DNA of 14,139 nucleotides from Candidatus Levyibacteriota bacterium (GCA_016184205.1 JACPDD010000029.1:1-14139), one strand, 5' to 3'. Numbered from the stretch's first letter, positions 5,981 to 13,009 are shown. A program made the numbers and translations. The notes: generated by a model not told the origin, from the letters alone.

Positions 5981-7462
5981 ATGTTTTGGGCGGATAAACT
6001 TCTTGAGAGCGTTAAGGGTCCACAGGTTATAAATGATGCATGGACTCCTTCCGGCATTGTTCATATGGGAGGGCTTAAAGGGCCTGTAATCCACGATACT
6101 CTTTTTAAAATCCTTAAAGGAAAAGGCCATGAGGTAAAGTTTACTTTTGGTTTTGATGATATGGATGCAATTGACGGTTTGCCACAAGAGCTTACGAAAA
6201 CACACGGAAAGTATCTGGGAATTCCAATTTGCAACGCACCAGCGCCTCATGGACAAGGCAGCTTTAGAGAATATTACTCAAGCACGATGAGGGACTTATT
6301 TAAAGACTTAGACATCAAAGCAGATATCTATCTTGCATCAGAGTACTACAGAAAAGGGATTTATAACAAAGCAATCCAATTTGTTTTAGATAATGCGGAT
6401 GGGGTCCGAAAAGTATATGCTGATATGTACAAAAAAGAAATTTCTAAAGACTGGTATCCTCTTCAAGTTGTTTGCCCAAATTGCGGAAAAGTTGGAACTA
6501 CAGAAGTAAACGATTGGGATGGCAAAGAAGTTACTTATATTTGTAGGAAAGATAAAGTTGAATGGGCGCAGGGTTGTGGAGGAAGCGGGAAAATTTCTCC
6601 ATTTGATGGAAATGCGACCATGCCTTTTAAGGTTGAGTGGGCTGCAAAATGGTGGACTTTTGGCGTAACAATTGAAGGGGCGGGAAAAGATCATGCATCT
6701 TCGGGCGGCACGTATGATGTTGCTAGGAAGTTAGTAAAAGATGTTTTTGGCGTTGAGCCCCCACTGGCAATTCCGTATGAATTTTTTCTTTACGATGGAC
6801 ACAAGATGTCTTCTTCTAAGGGTTTGGGATTAACTGGAGAAAAGTTATTAGAAGTTTTATCTGCGCAAATTGCCAGATTTCTGATGATTAAAACTCCTCC
6901 AAATCAGGCAGTTGAATTTAATCCACACCAGACACTAATTATTCCAAAACTTTACGACGACTATCAAAAAGCAGCTGCGGAAAAAGAAGGGGATTTTGCA
7001 CGGGCGCTTGAACTGTCCCAAATAGGTGAAGTAGAGAAAATTCCATCTGTGCGTTTTTCAGTTCTTGCGCAGTGGGTGCAAATGCCCAATACGGAGGAGG
7101 AGATTAAGAAGGCCGGTGCGCAGAAGTGGGCAAAATACGCAAAAGTTTGGGTTGAAAAATATGCGCCGGAAGAGGAAAAGTTTGAAGTTCAAAAGAAATT
7201 ACCCTCGCAAGTCGACAGTTTATCATCAGACCAGAAAAAATATCTTGCAGCGCTTGCTGAAAAGCTCGATGTCAAAAATGCAGAGGATTTTCAAACAGAA
7301 ATTTATGAGCTATCGAAACAGCTAGGAATTCCATCAAAAGACGCATTTGCATCAATTTATATCTGTCTTCTTGGAAAAGACCATGGACCAAAAGCCGCAT
7401 GGCTTATATTGTCACTGGATAAAGAATTTGTTAAGAAAAGATTTGAGGAAGCCTCAAAATGA
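5981..7462 (+). CDS. lysK: Lysyl-tRNA synthetase, class I (archaeal type)
   Basis: Charges tRNA-Lys with lysine using ATP. It is the class I form, with a Rossmann catalytic core, found in most archaea and some bacteria and unrelated to the usual bacterial class II LysS. Seen: TPSGIVHMGGLKG (22-34), which is the HIGH-type signature (His28 to Gly31), a putative zinc knuckle with Cys165, Cys168, Cys188 and Cys199, GKDHASSGGTYD (235-246), and the KMSSSK loop (275-280). The C-terminal part (about 340-493) is the helical anticodon-binding region. The 493-residue length is slightly short of archaeal forms, which I recall as about 520. The TGA stop at 7460-7462 overlaps the ATG of the next gene, so the two are probably translationally coupled. 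No second lysyl-tRNA synthetase is in the window. Confidence 0.94.
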   Translation: MFWADKLLESVKGPQVINDAWTPSGIVHMGGLKGPVIHDTLFKILKGKGHEVKFTFGFDDMDAIDGLPQELTKTHGKYLGIPICNAPAPHGQGSFREYYSSTMRDLFKDLDIKADIYLASEYYRKGIYNKAIQFVLDNADGVRKVYADMYKKEISKDWYPLQVVCPNCGKVGTTEVNDWDGKEVTYICRKDKVEWAQGCGGSGKISPFDGNATMPFKVEWAAKWWTFGVTIEGAGKDHASSGGTYDVARKLVKDVFGVEPPLAIPYEFFLYDGHKMSSSKGLGLTGEKLLEVLSAQIARFLMIKTPPNQAVEFNPHQTLIIPKLYDDYQKAAAEKEGDFARALELSQIGEVEKIPSVRFSVLAQWVQMPNTEEEIKKAGAQKWAKYAKVWVEKYAPEEEKFEVQKKLPSQVDSLSSDQKKYLAALAEKLDVKNAEDFQTEIYELSKQLGIPSKDAFASIYICLLGKDHGPKAAWLILSLDKEFVKKRFEEASK

Positions 7463-8007
7463 TGATTACCTTTGTTACCAGCAGTAAAGGGAAAGTTAGG
7501 GAGGCGGAGAAAATTTTAAATATTCCACTTGAGGCAAAACAGGTTGATTTGGATGAAATTCAGGAGCTCTCTTTAGAAAAAATAGCACTTCATAAAGTAA
7601 ATCAAGCTTTTAGCCTTGTTAAAAAACCGGTAATAGTGGATGATGTTTCTTTAGAAATTGACGCATGGAAAGGCTTCCCGGGCCCTCTTATAAAATGGAT
7701 TTTAAAAACTGAAAATGACACAGCAAAATTATTACTAAAGATGCTAGTTGGAGAAAAGAACAGAAAAGCAACAGTAAGACTTGCAATAGGATTCCATGAT
7801 GGCAAGAAGCCACATGTATTTTATGGAGAAGTCAAGGGAAAAATAGCTACGGAAATAAGAGGAGATAATGGGTTTGGTTGGGATCCGGTATTTGTTCCGC
7901 AGGGAGAGGAAAAAACATATGCCCAAATGTCTGTTGGGGAGAAAAATAAGATTTCTCACAGAAGAAAAGCTCTTGATAAATTAAAAGATTTTCTAAAGAA
8001 GCATTAA
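7459..8007 (+). CDS. Non-canonical purine NTP pyrophosphatase (RdgB/HAM1), resembling eukaryotic ITPA
   Basis: Hydrolyses ITP, dITP and XTP to monophosphates, cleaning the nucleotide pool. Seen: TSSKGK (7-12) in place of the usual TGNxxK, acidic Asp61-Asp62 in VDDVSLEI, FPGPLIKWIL (73-82), GFGWDPVFVP (138-147), KTYAQMS (152-158) and SHRRKAL (166-172). The PGPxIKW and FGWDP segments match what I remember of human ITPA more closely than bacterial RdgB, which usually has PG(V/A)YSARY and GFGYDP. The 182-residue length is nearer to ITPA (about 194) than to RdgB. The ATG overlaps the lysK stop (ATGA), and the second codon is also ATG at 7462, so either could be used. No separate promoter is visible, so expression should follow lysK. 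Confidence 0.9.
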   Translation: MMITFVTSSKGKVREAEKILNIPLEAKQVDLDEIQELSLEKIALHKVNQAFSLVKKPVIVDDVSLEIDAWKGFPGPLIKWILKTENDTAKLLLKMLVGEKNRKATVRLAIGFHDGKKPHVFYGEVKGKIATEIRGDNGFGWDPVFVPQGEEKTYAQMSVGEKNKISHRRKALDKLKDFLKKH

Positions 8008-8011
8008 AGTA

Positions 8012-8017
8012 TATAAT
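8012..8017 (+). promoter_or_regulatory. Predicted -10 box of serS, exact leaderless spacing
   Basis: A consensus TATAAT at 8012-8017 lies 5 bases after the upstream stop codon and ends 6 bases before the serS ATG at 8024, placing the expected transcription start on the start codon itself. The -35 region (TTTTCT at 7989-7994) is weak. There is no Shine-Dalgarno. Confidence 0.6.
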
Positions 8018-8023
8018 ACAGAT

Positions 8024-9292
8024 ATGTTAGATATTAAATTTGTTAGAGAAAATTTAAAACTTGTTCAAAAATCCTCACAAGATAAAGGCGTTGATGTTGA
8101 CATTTCTCATATTTTGGAAATCGATAGAGAGTTTCAAAAACTATCTTCAGAAGTTCAGAAACTGCGAGAAGAAAGAAATAAATTGGCAAAGGAAAGAAAT
8201 ATTGAGGCAGGAAAAGAACTAAAAAATAAATTAGACAAAGAAGAGCAGGCATTAAGAGCAGTTGAGGAAGAACTTAAGCTGAACTTACTAAAAATTCCAA
8301 ACATTCCCTTATCACATCTTCCAATTGGTAATGAAGCGGCGAATAAAGTAATAAAAAAAGTTGGAAAACCTAAAAAATTTGATTTTCTGGTTAAAGATCA
8401 TCTTGAAATAGGTGAAAGATTAGATATTATCGATACAACTCGTGCTTCTAAAGTATCAGGAACCAGATTTGCGTATCTTAAAAATGAAGGAGCATTATTA
8501 GAGCTTGCTTTATTGCAATTTACTTTTGAGAAATTAGTTAAAAAGGGTTTCATTCCTACTTTTCCTCCTGCGTTAATAAGACAAGAAATTACTAATGGAT
8601 TGGGTTACTGGCAAGCAGGCGGAAATGAAAACTATTATTTAGTAACTGATTATGAAGAGATGGAAGTATCAGGTAATCACAAAGTAAATCCACTGTATTT
8701 AATTGGCACCGCAGAACATGCAATAGTTCCAATGCACAAAGATGAGGTTTTCTCAAAAAGTGATTTGCCTAAGAGGTATGTTGGATTTTCCTCATCTTTT
8801 AGAAGAGAAGCCGGAAGTTATGGAAAAGATACAAGAGGAATTCTTAGAGTTCACCAGTTTGATAAAATAGAAATGGTTGCTTTTGTAAAATCGGAAGATG
8901 ATGAAACAGAGAGGAGAAAGCTATTGGAAATCGCAGAAAGTTTTATGGCTGATCTAGGCCTGCCCTATCAAGTTGTTCAGTTAGCGACCGGAGATATATC
9001 ATTCCCTTCGGCAGAAACTATAGATATAGAAACATGGATTCCCTCTCAAGGTAAATACAGAGAAACACATTCAATTGCAACAACAACAGATTTTCAGGCA
9101 AGAAGATTAAATATTAAATACCAGGATGGTACAGAAAATAAATATGTGCATATATTAAATGGGACAGCTTTTGCAATTGGAAGAACTATTGTTGCAATCT
9201 TAGAAAATTATCAACAAGCTGATGGTTCCGTAGAAGTTCCAAAAATTTTACAAAAATACATAGGAAAAAGTGTTATAAAAGTGAACAAATAG
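8024..9292 (+). CDS. serS: Seryl-tRNA synthetase (bacterial type, class II)
   Basis: Attaches serine to tRNA-Ser and is also the first step toward selenocysteinyl-tRNA where that exists. Residues about 1-100 form the long antiparallel coiled-coil arm that grips the tRNA variable loop: Lys/Glu-rich heptads around 35-90, ending in the conserved IPNIP (91-95). The class II core shows GTAEHA (228-233), motif 2 FRREAGSYG (259-267) with HQFDKIEM (277-284), and motif 3 NGTAFAIGR (379-387) running into AILENYQ (391-397) and VP (405-406). The 422-residue length is typical. One small oddity is SIATTTDFQARR (350-361), where most bacterial forms have CSN-type residues before DFQARR. Its promoter sits in the 16-base gap after the pyrophosphatase gene. 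Confidence 0.96.
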   Translation: MLDIKFVRENLKLVQKSSQDKGVDVDISHILEIDREFQKLSSEVQKLREERNKLAKERNIEAGKELKNKLDKEEQALRAVEEELKLNLLKIPNIPLSHLPIGNEAANKVIKKVGKPKKFDFLVKDHLEIGERLDIIDTTRASKVSGTRFAYLKNEGALLELALLQFTFEKLVKKGFIPTFPPALIRQEITNGLGYWQAGGNENYYLVTDYEEMEVSGNHKVNPLYLIGTAEHAIVPMHKDEVFSKSDLPKRYVGFSSSFRREAGSYGKDTRGILRVHQFDKIEMVAFVKSEDDETERRKLLEIAESFMADLGLPYQVVQLATGDISFPSAETIDIETWIPSQGKYRETHSIATTTDFQARRLNIKYQDGTENKYVHILNGTAFAIGRTIVAILENYQQADGSVEVPKILQKYIGKSVIKVNK

Positions 9293-9296
9293 CCTC

Positions 9297-9320
9297 ATTG
9301 ATTTTTATTGTTAAATCAAT
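9297..9320 (+). terminator. Weak AT-rich hairpin after serS, possible terminator
   Basis: ATTGATTT (9297-9304) and AAATCAAT (9313-9320) form an 8-bp stem with an 8-base loop starting 5 bases after the serS stop. The stem has a single G-C pair at an end-proximal position and no continuous T-run follows, so it may be a 3' stabiliser, a poor terminator or chance. Confidence 0.3.
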
Positions 9321-9353
9321 CTAAATCTCCTCTTTTGAAGCAAAGAAAAAACC

Positions 9354-9382
9354 TTGACAAAGACTAATAAATAATTCAACAT
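9354..9382 (+). promoter_or_regulatory. Possible promoter of the secA leader region
   Basis: A perfect TTGACA (9354-9359) in the gap between serS and secA. At 17 bp the -10 candidate is CAACAT (9377-9382), matching TATAAT at 3 of 6 positions. Slightly longer spacings give other AT-rich hexamers, none close to consensus. The -35 is convincing, the -10 is not. Confidence 0.4.
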
Positions 9383-9432
9383 TAATTTATTAAATCCTGC
9401 CCTCACTTCCGCATTTAGGAAAGGTAGGTAAG

Positions 9433-9441
9433 AGGAGGTGA
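9433..9441 (+). promoter_or_regulatory. Perfect Shine-Dalgarno before the 11-residue ORF
   Basis: AGGAGGTGA matches the complement of the 16S rRNA 3' end over nine bases and ends 8 bases before the ATG at 9450. It is by far the best ribosome binding site in a window where most genes have none. Confidence 0.75.
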
Positions 9442-9449
9442 CTTTATCC

Positions 9450-9485
9450 ATGGCAAAGAGAAGAAAGCGAAAGTCCCGAAAGTAA
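9450..9485 (+). CDS. Tiny ORF upstream of secA encoding an 11-residue very basic peptide
   Basis: The ORF reads MAKRRKRKSRK and then TAA: eight of eleven residues are Lys or Arg. It starts 8 bases after a perfect Shine-Dalgarno sequence and 186 bases before the secA ATG. Its stop codon is the first base of a long hairpin (9484-9514). The layout suggests either a leader peptide whose translation controls the downstream structure, in the manner of amino-acid attenuators or SecM, or a very small RNA-binding protein. The composition recalls the basic tails of tiny ribosome-associated proteins, but it is much shorter and I do not recognise a family. Translation itself is inferred from the ribosome site only. 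Confidence 0.5.
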   Translation: MAKRRKRKSRK

Positions 9486-9611
9486 TTGGTAAAACACCGA
9501 ATGTGTTACCAATTGATCAGTTGGTGATCCCCTCTTTCTCTAAGAAAGGGGGGATTCGCTTATTATCCACCGAAGCTCAAACCCCGCATAGCTCTTGGAG
9601 ATTATACGGGG
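9484..9611 (+). promoter_or_regulatory. Structured RNA element between the tiny ORF and secA (three stable hairpins)
   Basis: Hairpin A: 9484-9492 plus 9495-9497 pair with 9503-9514 (12 bp, two-base bulge, loop CGAAT). Hairpin C: 9526-9538 pairs with 9544-9556 (about 13 bp, pyrimidine arm CCCCTCTTTC with GAAAGGGGGG, 5-base loop). Hairpin D: CCCCG (9582-9586) pairs with CGGGG (9607-9611), with an inner ATAG/TTAT and CTC/GAG stem. The 3' arm of A (ACCAAT, 9508-9513) can instead pair with GTTGGT (9520-9525), which excludes A. No long T-run follows any hairpin. It does not fit tRNA, tmRNA, 4.5S RNA or RNase P RNA patterns. The function is unknown: a cis-regulatory leader for secA or an independent small RNA. 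Confidence 0.55.
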
Positions 9612-9617
9612 CTAATG

Positions 9618-9626
9618 TGTTAAAAT
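9618..9626 (+). promoter_or_regulatory. Predicted proximal secA promoter (extended -10)
   Basis: TGTTAAAAT at 9618-9626 fits an extended -10 (TGnTATAAT with one mismatch) and ends 9 bases before the secA ATG, the same spacing as kbl and tdh. TTGGAG at 9595-9600 is a poor, 20-bp-distant -35. A short AGG at 9631-9633 is the only Shine-Dalgarno-like sequence. Confidence 0.5.
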
Positions 9627-9635
9627 TAACAGGCT

Positions 9636-12320
9636 ATGCTAAATATTTTTAGTAAGATTTTTGATTCCAATGATAAAGAAATTCAAAAGTTAGCCCCTGT
9701 AATTTCAGAAATAAATTCCCTAGAAGAAAAGGTAAAAAAATTAAAAGATAGTGATTTCCCAAAAAAAACGAAAGAATTCAGAGAAGCAGTTGCAAAGGGA
9801 ACGTCTTTAGATGCTTTCCTTCCCGAAGCATTTGCTCTAGTTAGGGAAGCCTCGGTTAGAACAACAGGGCTGCGGCATTTTGACGTACAGCTAATGGCCT
9901 CAATGGTTCTTGCGCACGGGAGGATTGCAGAGCAAAAAACAGGAGAAGGGAAAACTTTATCCGCAGTTCCTGCCCTTTATCTTAACAACCTAAAAGGACA
10001 TAACGTTCACTTGGTTACCGTAAATGACTATTTGGCAAGGCGTGATTGCGGGTGGATGGGGCCAATATTCCACTTTTTAGGGCTATCTGTTGCCTCAATT
10101 ATCAATGAGCAGTCCTTTATATTTGACCCTTCGTATGAAGATAAATCCGCAAACGATTTTAGATTGACACACTTAAGACCCATAAACAGAAAAGAAGCCT
10201 ACGGCGCAGACGTGACCTACGGCATAAACTCGGAGTTTGGATTTGATTATTTAAGGGATAACATGGTGCAGGACATATCAGAAACTACACAGGGAAAACA
10301 TTTTTATGCGATTGTTGATGAGGTAGATTCGGTTCTTATTGATGAAGCAAGGACGCCCCATATAATTTCAGCTCCCGATGAGGCTCCAGCTCAAAAATAT
10401 TATGACTACGCAAAAATTGTTGAAAAGTTAAATCCTGAAACAGACTACAAGGTTGATGAAAAGTTGCGCACTGCTCATTTGACAGATCATGGAATAGTTA
10501 AAATAGAAAAGCTATACGGCATAAGTAATATTTATGAGAAAGATTTTGACACCGTATATCATTTGGAAGCAGCGCTCAAGGCAAGAACTTTGTTCCATAA
10601 AGAAAAAGATTACATAGTAAAAGAAGGTCAAGTTATCTTAGTGGACGAATTTACAGGTAGACTGCTTGAGGGAAGAAGATTGTCTGAGGGGTTGCATCAG
10701 GCTCTTGAAGCAAAGGAAAGTGTTCCAATTCAACGTGAGTCAAAGATACTTGCAACGGTATCCTTGCAAAACTATTTCAGAATGTATGAAAAACTTGCAG
10801 GAATGACAGGAACGGCGTTAACAGAAGCAGAAGAACTAAATAAAATCTACAAGCTTGATGTTATTGTTATTCCCACGAATAAGGAGATGATAAGAGAAGA
10901 CCGCTCAGACGCAATCTATAAAACTGCAAAGGCAAAATTTTCCGCGGTTGCCAAGGAAATTGAAGCGGCGTATAAAAATGGCCAGCCGGTTTTAATTGGT
11001 ACAACATCCATTGAGAAAAATGAAATAGTTTCGGAGCTTTTAAAAAGACGCGGCATAAGACATGAAGTCTTGAATGCAAAAAACCACGTGCGAGAAGCGG
11101 AAATTATCGCAAAGGCAGGAGAAAAAGGAGCAGTAACAGTTGCCACAAACATGGCAGGCCGTGGTGTGGACATTATTTTGGGTGGAGAGAGCCCTAAGAA
11201 TGAAGATGGAACAGATAAGAGGGGAACAAAAGAGTGGCAAGAGTGGGAAAAAAAGCATGATGAGGTCTTGTCTCTTGGAGGTTTATACGTTATTGGAACA
11301 GAAAGGCATGAATCAAGAAGAATTGATAATCAGCTGCGCGGACGTTCCGGGCGTCAAGGAGACAAGGGGGCATCACGTTTCTTTGTTGGGCTGGATGATG
11401 ACATCATGCGTCTTTTTGGCGGGGACACAATAGCGGGTATTATGACAAGGTTCAATATGCCGGAGGATGTTCCACTAACACACCCTATAATCTCAAAAGC
11501 AATAGAACAAGCTCAAGGAAAAGTTGAGGGATTTAATTTTGATATAAGAAAGCACTTAGTTGACTATGATGATGTTTTGAATAAACAGAGAGAAATTATT
11601 TATAAAAGAAGAAGGCAAGCGCTTGAGCAAGGGGAGGATGATAGCCTAAGGAAGGAAATTTTAGAGAAAATTGATGAAAGTATTTTGGCAATTGTGAACA
11701 TGCACGCTTCAGACTTTTCCTCTGAAGCTAAGTCTCCAGACGAGGCAATTGTAAATGATTTTACCACTATAATTCCTTTTGACGAACTTTCCAAAAAACA
11801 AATAGTCAATCAGCTTCTGCAGATTAATGAACCTATTGAGAAATCCAGTTTTCTTTACGGCCTTGCAAAAGATTTGTACGAGAAAAGAGAAAAAGATTTG
11901 GGCAAAGATATAGTAAGGCAAATTGAAAGATTTGTGACGCTTTCTGTAATAGACGCTCTTTGGGTTGACCACCTAGATGCCGTAGAAAATTTAAGACAGG
12001 GAATAGGGCTTAGAGGGTATGGGCAGAAGGATCCCCTTGTTGAGTATAAAAATGAAGCGTTCGGCATGTTTGAACAGCTTATAGCGGGTATTGATGATGA
12101 AATAGTTCATAGAATCTATAGAATTCAAGTCCAGCAAGCTCCAGTTGTGCACCAACATATTAACCAACAAGCAGCAGGAGACTCGTCAATATCGGAAGAG
12201 CTTCGAACTCGCGAAGTCAGCGAATCAACAATCAACAGGAAAAAGCTCGGCAGGAACGATCCTTGTTGGTGCGGAAGCGGAAAGAAATATAAAAAGTGTC
12301 ATTACCCACAGCTTGCCTAA
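9636..12320 (+). CDS. secA: Protein translocase ATPase SecA
   Basis: Motor of the Sec pathway: binds preproteins and pushes them through SecYEG with ATP hydrolysis at the cytoplasmic membrane. Seen: Walker A GEGKT (103-107), Walker B/DEAD region VDEVDSVLIDEART (227-240), preprotein-crosslinking and second nucleotide-binding domains with TNMAGRGVDI and TERHESRRIDNQLRGRSGRQGD, the helical scaffold, WVDHLDAVENLRQGIGLRGYGQKDPL, and a C-terminal zinc SEC-C motif (Cys877, Cys879, Cys888, His889), which in known SecAs contacts SecB and ribosomes or lipids. The 894-residue length is normal. Residues about 158-185 form an insertion in the first nucleotide domain relative to B. subtilis SecA. The start MLNIFSKIFD is typical. 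The gene ends 2 bases before the opposing methyltransferase gene. Confidence 0.97.
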   Translation: MLNIFSKIFDSNDKEIQKLAPVISEINSLEEKVKKLKDSDFPKKTKEFREAVAKGTSLDAFLPEAFALVREASVRTTGLRHFDVQLMASMVLAHGRIAEQKTGEGKTLSAVPALYLNNLKGHNVHLVTVNDYLARRDCGWMGPIFHFLGLSVASIINEQSFIFDPSYEDKSANDFRLTHLRPINRKEAYGADVTYGINSEFGFDYLRDNMVQDISETTQGKHFYAIVDEVDSVLIDEARTPHIISAPDEAPAQKYYDYAKIVEKLNPETDYKVDEKLRTAHLTDHGIVKIEKLYGISNIYEKDFDTVYHLEAALKARTLFHKEKDYIVKEGQVILVDEFTGRLLEGRRLSEGLHQALEAKESVPIQRESKILATVSLQNYFRMYEKLAGMTGTALTEAEELNKIYKLDVIVIPTNKEMIREDRSDAIYKTAKAKFSAVAKEIEAAYKNGQPVLIGTTSIEKNEIVSELLKRRGIRHEVLNAKNHVREAEIIAKAGEKGAVTVATNMAGRGVDIILGGESPKNEDGTDKRGTKEWQEWEKKHDEVLSLGGLYVIGTERHESRRIDNQLRGRSGRQGDKGASRFFVGLDDDIMRLFGGDTIAGIMTRFNMPEDVPLTHPIISKAIEQAQGKVEGFNFDIRKHLVDYDDVLNKQREIIYKRRRQALEQGEDDSLRKEILEKIDESILAIVNMHASDFSSEAKSPDEAIVNDFTTIIPFDELSKKQIVNQLLQINEPIEKSSFLYGLAKDLYEKREKDLGKDIVRQIERFVTLSVIDALWVDHLDAVENLRQGIGLRGYGQKDPLVEYKNEAFGMFEQLIAGIDDEIVHRIYRIQVQQAPVVHQHINQQAAGDSSISEELRTREVSESTINRKKLGRNDPCWCGSGKKYKKCHYPQLA

Positions 12321-12322
12321 AA

Positions 12323-12964
12323 TTAGCTCTTCTTTGTCTTGTATGCAACGGCCATAGTAAAATTAAAACTCTTTTTCTTTACTATAATTAAACCGCCTTC
12401 CCCAATAACCTTTTCAAGTTTTCTTTTGTCGAATGGATGCAAGTGTGCATGCTTCCATACCCCTTTTCTCATGTGCGTCCACCAATGCCATACTGTTTTG
12501 AAAAGTATATTTCCGCTATCCATCTCAATAAGAGCTATGCCGTTTGGAGCAAGAACCCGTATTATTTCCTTCACTACTTTTTTTGAGTCGAGCACATGTT
12601 CCAATACTTCACTGCAAATGACTAGCTCAAAAGTAGAATCTTTGAAAGGAATCTTGTGTGCATCGGCAGTTACTAGATTAAGTTTTTTATATCTCCTTTT
12701 CCCGTATTTAATTGCGTCTTCGTAAAGGTCTATCCCAAAACATTTTGCTTTAGGAAATTTTTTTGATACCTCATTAAGGAACCATCCGCTAGCACATCCC
12801 ACATCCAAAATATTATCAGGATTTTTTTCAGCAAGTGACAAAATATTTCTAAGTTTTCCTGTATGCCACAGTCTCTGAAGTGTATTCTTTTGTATTCCTT
12901 TTTGATAATAATCAACGGGAACTTCTTTAAAAATATTTTCCAGCTCTTTCCTAGATAAATTCAT
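12323..12964 (-). CDS. Class I SAM-dependent methyltransferase (Methyltransf_11/UbiE-like), substrate unknown
   Basis: Transfers a methyl group from S-adenosylmethionine. Seen: an N-terminal YYQKGIQKNTLQRLWH helix region (20-34), motif I DVGCASG (54-60), the acidic residue at the end of strand 2 (Asp79 in GIDLYEDA), Asp101 in TADAHKIPF, and SEVLEHV (118-124), all in the usual order. The 213 residues give a compact enzyme with no extra domain. The WHWWTHMRKGVWKHAHLHPF stretch (159-178) should shape the acceptor site but does not reveal the substrate. Similar enzymes occur beside glycan or lipid modification genes, and the divergent neighbour is a polytopic membrane protein, which fits an envelope role without proving it. 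The gene runs toward secA with a 2-base gap. Confidence 0.85.
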   Translation of the reverse strand: MNLSRKELENIFKEVPVDYYQKGIQKNTLQRLWHTGKLRNILSLAEKNPDNILDVGCASGWFLNEVSKKFPKAKCFGIDLYEDAIKYGKRRYKKLNLVTADAHKIPFKDSTFELVICSEVLEHVLDSKKVVKEIIRVLAPNGIALIEMDSGNILFKTVWHWWTHMRKGVWKHAHLHPFDKRKLEKVIGEGGLIIVKKKSFNFTMAVAYKTKKS

Positions 12965-12970
12965 TACGCT

Positions 12971-12976
12971 ATTGTA
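12971..12976 (-). promoter_or_regulatory. Predicted -10 box of the methyltransferase gene, exact leaderless spacing
   Basis: On the minus strand TACAAT lies 6 bases before the ATG (12964-12962). This is the spacing seen at lysK and serS and would put transcription start on the start codon. The -35 region is weak. It lies 16 bases from the plus-strand box of the divergent gene. Confidence 0.45.
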
Positions 12977-12992
12977 TTACAAATAACATGAT

Positions 12993-12998
12993 TATAAA
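12993..12998 (+). promoter_or_regulatory. Predicted -10 box of the YfhO-like gene
   Basis: TATAAA at 12993-12998 ends 11 bases before the GTG start at 13010, giving at most a few bases of leader. A TTGTAT at 12972-12977 could be a -35, but its spacer would be only 15 bp, and it overlaps the opposing -10 box. Confidence 0.4.
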
Positions 12999-13009
12999 AT
13001 ACTACCATC

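Noticed and set aside
5846..6256. 136-codon minus-strand frame spanning the tdh/lysK junction
   Set aside because: It is antisense to conserved parts of both genes, including the HIGH region of lysK, and shows no domain pattern.
7065..7325. 86-codon plus-strand frame inside lysK
   Set aside because: An out-of-frame reading of the C-terminal lysK region; the Arg-rich translation is what a shifted Lys/Glu-rich coding sequence gives.
9484..9635. Possible tRNA, tmRNA, 4.5S or RNase P RNA in the secA upstream region
   Set aside because: Hairpins are present but no T-loop with GTTCxAxTC context, no CCA end, no GGTCAGGxCCGGAAGG-like SRP tetraloop segment and no RNase P core motif was found on either strand.
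12339..12725. 128-codon plus-strand frame opposite the methyltransferase
   Set aside because: The minus strand carries all SAM-methyltransferase motifs in order; the plus frame has Ser/Phe-rich shadow composition.
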